From: Micromonospora inositola
Lineage (GTDB): Bacteria; Actinomycetota; Actinomycetes; Mycobacteriales; Micromonosporaceae
Direction of reading: 5' to 3'
Assembly (NCBI RefSeq): GCF_900090285.1
Contig: NZ_LT607754.1
Location: 5,792,001-5,856,000, forward strand
DNA: 64,000 nucleotides
Shown here in pieces: positions 7,864 through 16,670 of the stretch. Every line of letters begins with the position of its first letter. Within the stretch, counting starts at the first letter, position 1. A program made the translations under genes and the position numbers. The notes beneath the pieces were generated by a model. That model worked only from the letters and a program-made list of their open reading frames with translations, did not search any database and was not told the DNA's origin.

Positions 7864-8853
7864 TCACTGCTCCGCCGACTGGCCGACCACCTGATCGCCA
7901 AGAGGGCTGCGCCGGTACAGCACGTGCCGTCCGTCGCGGGCGCGAGTGATCAGGCCTGTCGCGTGGAGGACCTGTAGGTGCTGTGACACGGCGCTGGGTG
8001 TGACTGTGAGCCGGCGGGCGATCTCCACGGTCGGTAGCGGTTCGGCAAGGAGGTGGAGCAGTCGCGCTCTGGGCGCGCCGAGGAGCGATGTGACGGCGGT
8101 CGCGTCGGCGGTCGGTGTCGGCGCCCAGAGCGTTGCTACTCCACGGCAGGGGTATGCCAGCAGTGGTGGCTCGTCCGGGCTGACTGGCGGGGCGGGCCTG
8201 TGGGAGAAGATGGATGGCACCAGCAGCAGTCCTCGGCCGGCTGCCGCGACGTGGTGCCTGCCGATCATCTTGTCGATGTGCAGGACGCCGTCCTGCCAGC
8301 GCAGATTCGGGTGCATGTCGGCGAAGAGCAGGCGTGCGCCTCCTACGGCCAGTTGTCGGGCGCGGTAGGTCGTGTCCGCTTCCAGGACGAGTCGCATCTG
8401 CGGCCAAGTCGGCTTGATCGCTGCTTGCCAATAGCGGTGCAGGCGGTCGCAGATGGCGTCGCGGAGTGCGAGCACCGGCTCATCCTCGTTCGCGGTGATT
8501 TCCTGAAAGACGGCCGGTAGCCCGCCACGTGGGTACACGGCCAGCACGTCGCGGCGTACGACGTCCGGAGGTGTTCGGCGTACGGCGGCCAGTTCGTCCT
8601 CGAAGGTCGCGGCGAAGCTCGCCGGCCGGGGCGTGAGGAAGTCCGGAACGCAGCGGTCTGGCCCGACCAGGGACATCAGCAGGTCGGCACCGGGCGCGTC
8701 GAGTCTGCCGAGAACCGACCTGCGCCAGGGCACATGCAGCGCGTACAGGCCAGGCTCGCGTAACACTCGCAGGCTGAGCACGGCCTCGTGGATCGGCGAG
8801 ATCGCGAAGCGGGTGTCCGCGAGGTCTTCGACGCCGAGCATGAAGCTGATCAT
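7864..8853 (-). CDS. ArsR/SmtB-type winged-helix regulator with large N-terminal domain
   Basis: A 329-residue protein. The C-terminal ~75 residues are an ArsR-type winged helix (LPTVEIARRLTVTPSAVSQHLQVLHATGLITRARDGRHVLYRRS), which should bind operator DNA. The N-terminal ~240 residues resemble the DUF5937-type domain common in actinobacterial ArsR-like regulators and probably sense a ligand. Cysteines of the metal-sensing ELCVCD motif are absent, so it is unlikely to be a metal sensor. It is divergent from the SDR-MFS-kinase genes that start 58 bases away and probably controls them. Confidence 0.82.
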   Translation of the reverse strand: MISFMLGVEDLADTRFAISPIHEAVLSLRVLREPGLYALHVPWRRSVLGRLDAPGADLLMSLVGPDRCVPDFLTPRPASFAATFEDELAAVRRTPPDVVRRDVLAVYPRGGLPAVFQEITANEDEPVLALRDAICDRLHRYWQAAIKPTWPQMRLVLEADTTYRARQLAVGGARLLFADMHPNLRWQDGVLHIDKMIGRHHVAAAGRGLLLVPSIFSHRPAPPVSPDEPPLLAYPCRGVATLWAPTPTADATAVTSLLGAPRARLLHLLAEPLPTVEIARRLTVTPSAVSQHLQVLHATGLITRARDGRHVLYRRSPLGDQVVGQSAEQ

Positions 8854-8910
8854 TAAGCTGCATGCTACATCGCTTGGCGATCGCCGCCAGGGTGCCGTGG
8901 ACTTTCCGGC

Positions 8911-9693
8911 ATGACACAGATCAACATGACAGACCAGGCCATTCGGCGCACAGCGATCGTCACGGGCGCGGCACGCGGCATCGGCGCCGGAGTGGCCAGG
9001 CGTTTGGCGCGCGATGGCCTCGCGGTCGCCGTGGTCGACCTGGTCGAGGAAGACTGCGCCGGCACCGTGGATGCCATCACCCGCGACGGCGGAACAGCGG
9101 CGGCGTTCGCCGCCGACGTCAACGACGAGTCGGCCGTGACCGCCGCTGTCGCTCGGATCGCCGCCGAGTTGGGACCACCGACGGTGCTGATCAACAACGC
9201 CGGCATCGGCGGCCCCAACGCCGGCGTCGAGGAGACCAGCACCCAGCAGTGGGACGCGGTCGTCGGGGTCAGTCTGCGGGGGGCGTTCTTCCTCACTAGG
9301 GCCGTGACCCCCTACATGATGGCGGCCGGCTGGGGACGGATCGTCAACATGTCGAGCATCTCCGCGCTCGGCGATTCCGGCCGCGTCGACTACGCCGCCG
9401 CGAAGGCCGGTCTGATCGGCTTCACCAAGTCGCTCGCGCTGCGGCTCGGGCAGCACGGCGTGACGGCGAACGCCATCGGGCCGGGCTTCGTGGTCAGTGA
9501 CATGACCAGGGTCGCGGCCCAGCGGCGGGGCCGCAGCTTCGACGAGCACCAGCGGATCGTGGCGCAGACCATCCCGGTGCGCCGGGTCGGCCAGCCCGAG
9601 GACATCGCGCACACCGCGTCGTACCTGGTCAGCCCCGAAGCCGGGTTCGTCTCCGGCCAGGTCATCTACGTCGCCGGCGGGCCGGTGGACTGA
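8911..9693 (+). CDS. SDR family oxidoreductase (FabG-like)
   Basis: A 260-residue classical short-chain dehydrogenase. TGAARGIG (residues 18-25) binds the cofactor, followed by NNAG, a serine in NMSSIS, and YAAAK for catalysis; the C-terminus VSGQVIYVAGGPVD is typical. The aspartate after beta2 (AVVDLV) suggests preference for NAD(H). It is the first gene of a rightward SDR-MFS-kinase group divergent from an ArsR-type regulator. The substrate is unknown; the neighbours suggest modification and export of a small molecule. Confidence 0.88.
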   Translation: MTQINMTDQAIRRTAIVTGAARGIGAGVARRLARDGLAVAVVDLVEEDCAGTVDAITRDGGTAAAFAADVNDESAVTAAVARIAAELGPPTVLINNAGIGGPNAGVEETSTQQWDAVVGVSLRGAFFLTRAVTPYMMAAGWGRIVNMSSISALGDSGRVDYAAAKAGLIGFTKSLALRLGQHGVTANAIGPGFVVSDMTRVAAQRRGRSFDEHQRIVAQTIPVRRVGQPEDIAHTASYLVSPEAGFVSGQVIYVAGGPVD

Positions 9694-9726
9694 CGTGATC
9701 GACGCTTTCGGACAGGCGGTTCGCAA

Positions 9727-10926
9727 ATGAGTCGCAGGCTGCTGGTGCTCCTCGCCCTCACCTGCGGGGTCGCCGTCGGAAACATCTACTTCCCCCAGAC
9801 GATCAGCTCGCTGGTCGCCGCCAGCCTGCACGTCAGCGCTGACTCGGCCGCCCTGGTGGTGACCGCGGTGCAGTTCGGCTATGCCGCCGGGATCTTCCTG
9901 TTGGTGCCGCTCGGCGACCGGCTCCCGCACCGCCCGCTGATCGTCACCCTGCTCGGCCTCACCGGGCTGGGGCTGCTCGCCACGAGCGCCGCACCCGCGC
10001 TGCCGCCGCTCGTCGGCGCGAGCGCCCTCGTCGGGGTCACGACCGTGGTCGCGCCGATCATCGGCCCCATGGCAGCCGGCCTCGTTGCCGACGACCAGCG
10101 CGGCGTGGTCAGCGGCACCCTGCTGAGCGGCTCCATCGCTGGCATGCTGCTGTCCCGCACCGTCGCGGGCACCATCGGCGACTGGTTCGGATGGCGGGCC
10201 CCCTACCTGACGGCGGCGGCATCCGTGCTGTTCATCGCCGTGGTCATGGCCCGCGTACTGCCGACAACACGACCGCCGTCCGGGCACCGATACCCGGCGC
10301 TGCTGGCCGAGTCGCTGCGCCTGCTGCGCACCGAGGCCGACCTGCGCCGCTCCTGCTTCTACCAGGCGACGGTCTTCGCCGGTTTCTCCGCGGTCTGGAC
10401 CGCCGTCGCGCTGCTGCTCACCGGCCCCACATACGACTTGGGCGCACCGGCGGTCGGAACGCTCGCACTGGTCAACGCGGCGACAATGCTGTGCACCCCG
10501 GTCGCCGGACGGCAGGTGGACCGTCGGGGCAGCGACGCGGTGAACCTGGCCTGCCTGCTCGGGATCATCGCCTCGGCCGCCGTCCTCGCGTTCGCCAGTC
10601 TCGGCGGGGCGGGGGGCCTCGCGGCACTGACGCTCGGCACGTTGCTGCTCGACGTCGGAATGCAGTCCGGCATGGTCGCAAACCAGGTACGCATCTACGC
10701 CCTGCGGCCCGAAGCCCGGAGCAGACTCAACACCGCCTACATGACCTGCGCCTACCTCGGCGGCAGCCTCGGCTCCTGGCTCGGAGCCCGCGCCTACGCC
10801 CACTTCGGGTGGCTGGGCGTATGCGCGGTCCTGGCGCTCCTCGCCGCGATCGCTCTTGCCCGCCACCTGGCGTCAAGCCCTGCCACCGGCCACCCTCGAG
10901 CCACAGTCGCCGCCCAGAACACCTGA
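9727..10926 (+). CDS. MFS transporter (drug:H+ antiporter-like)
   Basis: A 399-residue protein with about 12 hydrophobic segments in two halves. The N-terminal half contains the DRLPHRPLI loop, matching the major-facilitator motif A between helices 2 and 3 (GxLxDRxxxR type). Resemblance is closest to drug-efflux families of about 400 residues. It begins 33 bases after the SDR and is followed at once by a kinase-like gene, so the three are probably one transcript. The function is probably efflux; the substrate is unknown. Confidence 0.85.
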   Translation: MSRRLLVLLALTCGVAVGNIYFPQTISSLVAASLHVSADSAALVVTAVQFGYAAGIFLLVPLGDRLPHRPLIVTLLGLTGLGLLATSAAPALPPLVGASALVGVTTVVAPIIGPMAAGLVADDQRGVVSGTLLSGSIAGMLLSRTVAGTIGDWFGWRAPYLTAAASVLFIAVVMARVLPTTRPPSGHRYPALLAESLRLLRTEADLRRSCFYQATVFAGFSAVWTAVALLLTGPTYDLGAPAVGTLALVNAATMLCTPVAGRQVDRRGSDAVNLACLLGIIASAAVLAFASLGGAGGLAALTLGTLLLDVGMQSGMVANQVRIYALRPEARSRLNTAYMTCAYLGGSLGSWLGARAYAHFGWLGVCAVLALLAAIALARHLASSPATGHPRATVAAQNT

Positions 10927-10941
10927 CTAAGGATGATTGTC

Positions 10942-11886
10942 GTGCCAGCCTCTACCCACCGCGCACCCCTGTCTCCGGATGTGCCGATGCACGATGGCCA
11001 GCTCACAGTCTCACTCAACGCGGTGCGTGAGCTGGTGCACGCGCAGTTCCCCGAGTGGCGGAGCCTGCCTGTCGGGCGCGTCGCTTCGCAGGGAACGGTC
11101 AATGCCATCTTCCGTATCGGGGAACGGTTCACGGCCCGGTTCCCCCTTCAGCCTCGTGAGGTCGACGCGGCGCAGGGCTGGCTGGAACGTGAAGCGGAAG
11201 CGGCCCGAGAACTGATGGGTCGTACGCGATTTCCCACCCCCGAGCCGGTCGCCATCGGTGAACCCGGCGTCGGCTACCCGCTTCCATGGTCGGTACAGAC
11301 GTGGGTACCCGGTGTCGTAGCCACCGACCAGGACCCAGGTGACTCGTTCGCGTTCGCGCACGATCTGGCCGAGTTCGTCAGTGGCGTGCGAGCCATCGAC
11401 GCAGGGGGACGCACGTTCACAGGCCAGGGTCGCGGTGGCGAGCTACCAGCGCACGACGGGTGGATGGAGACCTGCTTCGGGCACAGCGAGACGCTGCTGG
11501 ACGTCCCGCTGCTCCGCCGGATCTGGGAGGTCATGAGGAAACTGCCGCGGGGCGAGGCCCCGGACAGGATGAACCATGGTGATCTCATTCCGGGAAACGT
11601 CCTCGTCTCCGACGGGCGGCTGGCCGGGGTTCTCGACGTGGGCGGACTGGGGCCTGCCGACCCTGCCCTTGACCTCGTAAGTGCCTGGCACCTGCTGGAA
11701 CGCGAGCCACGTCAGGCATTTCGGCAGCAACTCGGCTGCGACGATCTCGAATGGGAGCGCGGCAAAGCGTGGGCCTTCCAGCAGGCAATGGGGGTGGTTT
11801 GGTACTACCACCAGACCAACGCCACCATGAGTCGGATGGGCCGACGCACTCTCGCGCGCATCATTGCCGACCCGCCATCAGCCTGA
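10942..11886 (+). CDS. APH-family phosphotransferase (macrolide/aminoglycoside kinase-like)
   Basis: A protein of about 314 residues with the APH kinase fold: an N-terminal lobe with TVNAIFRIGERFTARFP, the catalytic loop MNHGDLIPGNVLV (HGD and Asn) and the metal-binding segment VLDVGGLGPADPALDLV in place of the usual DFGxxxxGDPxxD. The GTG at 10942 follows AAGGA at a good distance; an ATG at 10933 and another at 10987 are alternatives. It resembles MPH/APH-like enzymes common in actinomycetes. With the MFS gene before it, a detoxification role is plausible, but not shown. Confidence 0.82.
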   Translation: MPASTHRAPLSPDVPMHDGQLTVSLNAVRELVHAQFPEWRSLPVGRVASQGTVNAIFRIGERFTARFPLQPREVDAAQGWLEREAEAARELMGRTRFPTPEPVAIGEPGVGYPLPWSVQTWVPGVVATDQDPGDSFAFAHDLAEFVSGVRAIDAGGRTFTGQGRGGELPAHDGWMETCFGHSETLLDVPLLRRIWEVMRKLPRGEAPDRMNHGDLIPGNVLVSDGRLAGVLDVGGLGPADPALDLVSAWHLLEREPRQAFRQQLGCDDLEWERGKAWAFQQAMGVVWYYHQTNATMSRMGRRTLARIIADPPSA

Positions 11887-12124
11887 GCCGGCACGCCCGA
11901 ACGCGTCGTCGCAGCCAGCAAATACCGCCGCGTCGGCCCGCGCCGGATAGCCGCAAGTAACGCGCAGACATTGCGAGGAACCTCGCCGGGTCCGTATCCA
12001 CCGAGCGGCGGCGTACCGCAGCATGCGGCCGTCCCTGTGGTTCGCGCACCGCCACCTACTGGACGCGCCCTCCGGTCACGCGAACCGCAGAAGCGCAAGT
12101 CAGCAGCGAGATCACGTCATGGAG

Positions 12125-12166
12125 TGGGCCGCCAGGGACTCGAACCCTGAATCCCTCTCGCGCCGC
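12125..12166 (-). repeat. tRNA 3' half (identity unassigned), att-like, fused to integrase fragment
   Basis: The minus strand shows a T-arm CAGGG-TTCGAGT-CCCTG, the acceptor strand GCGGCCC, discriminator A and part of the anticodon-stem side. The rest of the tRNA is missing. The first codon of the truncated integrase lies immediately to the right. I cannot assign the amino acid because the anticodon loop is broken. Confidence 0.55.
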
Positions 12167-12997
12167 ATGGATCATGGCGACCTTCCCTCCGCACGCACGG
12201 TCAAGGGAATCCGCGCGGTTCTCCGCTCGGCGCTCTCCCAGGCCGTCGTGGAGGAGCTGGTGGCCAAGAACGTCGCCGCTCTCGTGAAGCTCCCGCCGAT
12301 CCGCGCCCGCAAAGGAAAAGCGTGGAGCAGCGAGGAAGCCCGCGCCTTCCTGGAATCGTCGCGCGACGGCGACGACTACCTCTACGCCGCATACGTCCTG
12401 GTCCTCGTGCTCGGCCTGCGCAAGGGCGAAGTCCTCGGCCTCACCTGGGACCGCATCGAGTGGGACGGCTGGGAAAAGCCGTGCACCCCGCACGGGGAGG
12501 ACTTCTGCGAGCACTGCCGCGACGACCACGACATCAGCCTGGTCATCGACAAGCAACTCCAACGGGTACGCGGACGGCTGCTGCACCGGGCCACCAAGAC
12601 CGAAGAGTCCGACGCTCCCCGCCCGCTGCCGGCCATCTGCGTCACCGCGCTGCGGCACCGCTACCGGCAGCAGGAGGCGGCCAGGGACAAGGCGGGCGCG
12701 GCGTGGCACGACACCGGCATGATCTTCACGACCCGCTACGGGCTGCCGGTCGAGCCGCGGAACTTCAACCGGTCCTACGACAGTCGCATCGTCCGCGCTG
12801 GCGTCCCGAAGATCACGGTCCACGACGCCCGGCGCACCTGCGGTTCCCTGCTGGTCGACCTGGACGTGCATCCCCGGGTCGCCATGGCGATCCTGCGACA
12901 CGCGGACTTCTCGATCACGATGGAGATCTACAGCCAGGTCTCATCCAAGGCCACCCGGGAAGCCCTCCGGAAGCTCGGCCAGAGCCTCGATCAATGA
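12167..12997 (+). pseudogene. Tyrosine integrase, N-terminally truncated
   Basis: The catalytic domain of a phage/AICE tyrosine recombinase is complete: the first arginine in LGLRKGEVLGL, HDARR (HxxR) and the active tyrosine in MEIYSQV near the C-terminus. The arm-binding domain and most of the core-binding domain (about 100-150 residues) are missing: homology starts at residue ~6, right beside a tRNA 3' half. The gene ends 75 bases left of tRNA-Pro copy C, the position expected for int next to attP in pSAM2-like elements. It is probably inactive. Confidence 0.8.
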
Positions 12998-13032
12998 GCC
13001 GTTGCTGTACTTCGCTGCTGTACAGGACCAGA

Positions 13033-13062
13033 AGAGGCCATCCGGAAGACCGAATGGCCTCT
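13033..13062. terminator. Hairpin between integrase and tRNA-Pro copy C
   Basis: A 9-bp stem, AGAGGCCAT with ATGGCCTCT, around a 12-base loop. It lies between the end of the integrase fragment and the 3' end of the tRNA half, where the tRNA terminator would be. Confidence 0.6.
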
Positions 13063-13071
13063 GACCTGCGT

Positions 13072-13112
13072 CGGGACGGCCGGATTCGAACCGACGACCC
13101 CTTGACCCCCAG
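13072..13112 (-). repeat. tRNA-Pro(GGG) 3' half, att-like direct repeat copy C
   Basis: This is identical over 41 bases to copies A and B. To its right lies the sequence TAGTCCGGTGGCCCAGCGGC and about 150 further bases that are also found, with some mismatches, right of copy D (42969 on). The adjacent left gene is an integrase. Confidence 0.85.
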
Positions 13113-13519
13113 TAGTCCGGTGGCCCAGCGGCATGCTCACGCGCGTTTGCCCAGGTCGCCTGAGCATAGATCGGCCGAGTAAAGGAGTCTTCGCACGACT
13201 CCCCTGCCTCCATGGACTTCCCTGGCCAGACGAGCAGGACGTGACCTCCCACCGGCTGCCGTCGTGTCGGAGGGGGGACACGAACCGAAACTCCACGCCC
13301 GCTCGTCCTGACCAGTGAGTTCCTACTCGGCCGCGAGGGATGAGTGGTGTAGGCCTGGCCGGGTCCGCCGCCTCGCCGAGCGGGACCGCCTCCAGCACGA
13401 CCCGCACCGGCCCGACCGAGGCCAGATCGGCCGAGCGCGGGATCACCGCGGCCCGCCGAGACCGCCAACCCACGCTTTGCTAAACGCCGCTCGCGAGCAG
13501 ACACCCCTGCCCTCGTCCA
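13113..13519. other. Left-end-like element sequence shared with the right flank of copy D
   Basis: No gene is supported in these 407 bases. The first ~150 bases are homologous to 42969-43110 (for example GCATGCTCACGC, GTTTGCCCAGGTCG and CGGCCGAGTAAAGGA in the same order), so they probably represent the same end of two related elements. Confidence 0.5.
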
Positions 13520-14269
13520 TCACCTCGGGAGGCGTAGCCCGTGCATGCCGCCGTCGACGGCCAACGCGGAGCCGGTCGTGGCAGCGGCCGCCGGCGACGC
13601 CAGGTAGTGCACCGCGTCGGCCACCTCCTCGGCCGTGACAAGCCGGCCCGTCGGCTGCCGCGCCTCCAGCCGGCGCCGCTCCCCGTCCGGGTCCGCGGAC
13701 GTGGCGAGCAGCCGGGCGACCCACGGGGTGTCGACAGTGCCGGGGCACACGCAGTTGACGCGGATGCCGTCGACGATCAGGTCGGCGGCCATGGCCAGCG
13801 TCATCGCGTGTACGGCGCCCTTGGTCGCCGAGTACAGGACCCGGTTGGGCAGGCCCGCCCGCGCGACGACCGAGGAAATGTTCACGATGGCCGCATGGGC
13901 GCTGCGGCGCAGGTACGGCAGGGCCGCCCGGCTCACCCGGGCGACCCCGACGACGTTGATGTCGAGCACCCGATGCCATTCGGCGTCGTCGTTGGCGTCG
14001 ACACCGCCGACGGCGCTGACGCCCGCGTTGTTGACCACGATGTCCACGCCGCCGAACGCCGCGTCGACTTGGGCGAGCGCCGCCTCGACAGACGCGGCGT
14101 CGGCCACGTCGGCGTGCACGGGCAGCACTCGGTCGTCGGTCCGGTCGCCCGCGGTCAGGTCCAGCGCGGCTACCCGCGCGCCGGCATCCACGCACCGGCG
14201 CACGCACGCGGCCCCGATGCCCGATGCGCCGCCGGTGACAACCGCCACCAGACCATCCATTGTGCCCAC
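13520..14269 (-). CDS. SDR family oxidoreductase (possible 2-keto-3-deoxy-L-fuconate dehydrogenase)
   Basis: A 249-residue classical SDR: TGGASGIG near the N-terminus, NNAG, a serine in NISSV, YSATKG for catalysis, and a GSALAVDGG C-terminus. It is the last gene of the leftward operon after the FAH-family hydrolase and the enolase remnant. In the non-phosphorylating L-fucose route a 2-keto-3-deoxy-fuconate dehydrogenase of the SDR family acts just before the FAH-type hydrolase, so this role fits by position. The family is certain; the substrate is inferred from context. Confidence 0.82.
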   Translation of the reverse strand: MGTMDGLVAVVTGGASGIGAACVRRCVDAGARVAALDLTAGDRTDDRVLPVHADVADAASVEAALAQVDAAFGGVDIVVNNAGVSAVGGVDANDDAEWHRVLDINVVGVARVSRAALPYLRRSAHAAIVNISSVVARAGLPNRVLYSATKGAVHAMTLAMAADLIVDGIRVNCVCPGTVDTPWVARLLATSADPDGERRRLEARQPTGRLVTAEEVADAVHYLASPAAAATTGSALAVDGGMHGLRLPR

Positions 14270-14306
14270 CTAATGGCCTCCTATCGTTGGTTCGGTGAGG
14301 TGTCGG

Positions 14307-14690
14307 TCATCGCCACGCGGCGTCATATGGATCTCGGAAGCGGTCGAGCGCCTCGGAGATGATCCCGGCGGAGCATTCGGGCGCGGTCGGCGCGACGTAG
14401 TGGCCGTCGCCATCACCACCGCGTCGACGAAAGGTCGCGCAGGCGCGCGATGCGCCTGCGCAGCCCGACGCCCGCCGCAGGTGTGCGGACCGATACGTTG
14501 CGGGCAGCGGCGAGCAGCAGGCTGCCGCGACTTCGTTTACACCGCCGACCCGGCGGGCGTCGATCTGCACGACGTCGCTGACCTCGGCGTGCGGTAGCGG
14601 TTTGACCATCACCTGGCTGGCCATGTGGTCGCCAGTGGCCAACCCCGGTCGGGCGGGCGCCCGGCGGGTGAGCATCCGGGGCGGGGTTCC
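14307..14690 (-). pseudogene. Enolase-superfamily sugar-acid dehydratase (L-fuconate dehydratase-like), decayed
   Basis: One minus-strand frame gives LATGDHMASQVMVKPL and then DVVQIDARRVGGVNE, matching the active-site region of L-fuconate dehydratase-type enzymes (ATGEH and QIDAxRxGGVNE). The sense then moves to another frame (SLLLAAARNVSVRTPAAGVGL, compare LLLAAxxxVRVCPHAGGVGL) and returns for the C-terminus YVAPTAPECSAGIISEALDRF. Most of the ~430-residue protein is missing, with at least two frame changes. It lies between the FAH-family hydrolase and the terminal SDR, where a dehydratase would be expected in the pathway. Confidence 0.65.
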
Positions 14691-14766
14691 TCGCGTCCGA
14701 CCCGCCGACCTCTGCGGGGGCCAGGAAACGCAGGCGACGAGGTGGATCGTGGCGAGCTCATCGTGG

Positions 14767-15618
14767 TCACGCCTGCCGGCAGGTGTTGCGTTGCCGGCCC
14801 AGGCCGGCCACCTCGACCTCGACGACATCACCCGGGCGTAAGTAGCCGAAGCGGCCCGACAGCGCCACCCCCTGCGGCGTCCCGGTGTTGATCACATCGC
14901 CTGGCTCCAGCACGGTGAACTGGGACAGGTGCCACACCAGGTGCGCCACCCCGAACACCATGTCCTTGGTGGAGGAATCCTGGCGCGGCTCGCCGTTGGC
15001 CCAGCTGCGCAGCGGAAGGTCCTGCGGGTCGCCGACCTCGTCGGGGGTGACCAGCCACGGTCCGAGCGGGTTGAACGTCTCGCAGCTCTTGCCCTTGGAC
15101 CATTGCCCGCCGGAGCGGTCAAGCTGGAATTCCCGCTCGGACACGTCGTTCGATGTGGCATAGCCGGCCACGCAGGTCAGCGCATCATCGGGTGTGTCGA
15201 GGTAGCGGGCGCGAGCGCCGATCACAACGGCCAGCTCCACCTCCCAGTCGGTTCGCGTCGAACCGCGCGGGATCACCACGTCGTCGTACGGCCCCACAAC
15301 GGTGTTGGGTGCCTTGTAGAAGATGACCGGTTCGGCTGGAGGGGCGGCGCCGGACTCGGCCGCGTGCGCGGCGTAGTTCATCCCGATGCACAGCACGACG
15401 CCCGGCCGCGCCACCGGGGCTCCGACACGCAGGCCGGAGACGTCCACCTCCGGCAGCCGGCCCGACTGGTAGGCGGCGCGAACCCGCGCCACACCGCCCG
15501 TGGCGAAGAACCTGCTGTCCAGGTCCGCCGTAATCGGCGTCAGGTCATGGTGCCGGCCGCCCTCACCGACGAGCACCGGGCGTTCGTGGCCGGCCGGGCC
15601 CACCCGCATCAGCTTCAT
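14767..15618 (-). CDS. Fumarylacetoacetate hydrolase-family protein (2,4-diketo-3-deoxy-L-fuconate hydrolase-like)
   Basis: A 283-residue FAH-fold enzyme. Visible features are IGMNYAAHAAE, a metal-binding glutamate pair in TDWEVELAVVIG, the SNDVSEREFQLD segment, and the INTGTPQGVALS end. The length and these motifs fit the group that contains ureidoglycolate-lyase-like and 2,4-diketo-3-deoxy-L-fuconate hydrolase proteins. It would cleave a diketo sugar acid with a divalent metal. Its ATG overlaps the UxuA-like stop by one base. The neighbours support a sugar-acid role rather than aromatic degradation. Confidence 0.85.
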   Translation of the reverse strand: MKLMRVGPAGHERPVLVGEGGRHHDLTPITADLDSRFFATGGVARVRAAYQSGRLPEVDVSGLRVGAPVARPGVVLCIGMNYAAHAAESGAAPPAEPVIFYKAPNTVVGPYDDVVIPRGSTRTDWEVELAVVIGARARYLDTPDDALTCVAGYATSNDVSEREFQLDRSGGQWSKGKSCETFNPLGPWLVTPDEVGDPQDLPLRSWANGEPRQDSSTKDMVFGVAHLVWHLSQFTVLEPGDVINTGTPQGVALSGRFGYLRPGDVVEVEVAGLGRQRNTCRQA

Positions 15619-16670
15619 CAGCTCTCCCGTCCGGCGCGCATCCGTCCGCAGGCGGTGAGGATGCCCTGAAGGTAGCCGATCGCGTGAGCCCGCCCGCGGC
15701 TGCAATAGGCGGCGGAGGAGGTATCGCCCCACGTGTCGAGATCGTCGGTCATCGCCGGGGTATGGTCGTCGATGATGAAGCCGTCGAAGCCGACCGACGC
15801 GAGTCGGGCCATCACGGCGGCCGGGTCGAGGTTCCCCTCGCCGAGGAAACACTCCGTGAATGCGGGCACGGTGCCGTTCACGTCGCGAAAGTGGACGTAG
15901 CTGATCGCGTTCGCACGACCGAAGAAGTCAATCACCTCGTCGACGCTGCGGTGTCCGTCCATCTCGGATACCGTGCCGAGGCAGAGGTTGAGGCCCCACG
16001 CCGGGCTGCCGTTGGCCCGCCGGTGGCCCTCCCTGAGGGCGGCCGGGGTGGTGAAGATGCGCGCGGCGCCACCGAGCGGGGCGTCGACCGGCGGGTCGTC
16101 GGGGTGCAGGGCGAGCCGCACGCCGGCCTCTTCGGCGACTGGTAGCACGGCATCGAGAAAGTACTGGTAGTTCGCCCACATCTGCTCGGCGGTGATCGGC
16201 GGTTCGATCGGCTCGCTGGGTGTCAGCTTGTAGCTTGCCAGGGCGTTCCCGGCACCAACGTCGGCGAGGTCGAACGCGGTGACGCGGGCGCCGCCCCGGC
16301 CGACGGCCCGCATGTCGGTACGCCACACGTAGGTCGTGATGAAGTGGTAGCCGAGCAGGAAGATCCCAGCCCGGGCCATGTTACGGATCGTGCGCTGGTA
16401 GTTTTCGATCTGCTCGTCCCGCCCTGCGGCTCCGCGCTGGATCTTGTCGAAGTGGGCTGCCGGGACGTTCTCCAGCCCTTCGATGGTCAGGCCGTCGCGT
16501 GCGCAGCGGTCCTGTAGCGCCCGCAGGTCTGGGTAGGTCCAGTAGCCGGCGTCACTTGGGAGGTTGCTGGGGGCGTGCAGCTGCACGCTGGTCAAGCCGA
16601 GCTGCCGGGCGAACGCGGCGGTGCGGTCGTCGTAGGTGTCGATGTGGCCGAGGGCGATGCGCATGCTCAT
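15618..16670 (-). CDS. Mannonate dehydratase family protein (UxuA-like)
   Basis: A 350-residue TIM-barrel dehydratase. It has the family-typical LALHPDDPP motif, CLGTVSEM and YVHFRDV, and the late FLGEGNLDP segment; these carry the metal ligands in UxuA (His, Cys, His, Asp). UxuA dehydrates D-mannonate to 2-keto-3-deoxy-gluconate. Here it lies between an SMP-30 lactonase and an FAH hydrolase, with no hexuronate genes, so the real substrate may be another sugar acid. Its start overlaps the SMP-30 stop (ATGA). Confidence 0.82.
   Translation of the reverse strand: MSMRIALGHIDTYDDRTAAFARQLGLTSVQLHAPSNLPSDAGYWTYPDLRALQDRCARDGLTIEGLENVPAAHFDKIQRGAAGRDEQIENYQRTIRNMARAGIFLLGYHFITTYVWRTDMRAVGRGGARVTAFDLADVGAGNALASYKLTPSEPIEPPITAEQMWANYQYFLDAVLPVAEEAGVRLALHPDDPPVDAPLGGAARIFTTPAALREGHRRANGSPAWGLNLCLGTVSEMDGHRSVDEVIDFFGRANAISYVHFRDVNGTVPAFTECFLGEGNLDPAAVMARLASVGFDGFIIDDHTPAMTDDLDTWGDTSSAAYCSRGRAHAIGYLQGILTACGRMRAGRES

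Noticed and set aside
7864..10866. A 1000-codon open frame on the minus strand covering the regulator, SDR and MFS region
   Set aside because: Only the part up to 8853 is a real protein. Upstream of that the frame is the antisense of the well-supported SDR and MFS genes, with Q/R/G-rich low-complexity composition.
14280..14760. Plain intergenic DNA between the FAH hydrolase and the last SDR
   Set aside because: Translation in two minus frames gives recognisable active-site and C-terminal motifs of an enolase-superfamily dehydratase, so it is called a pseudogene instead.
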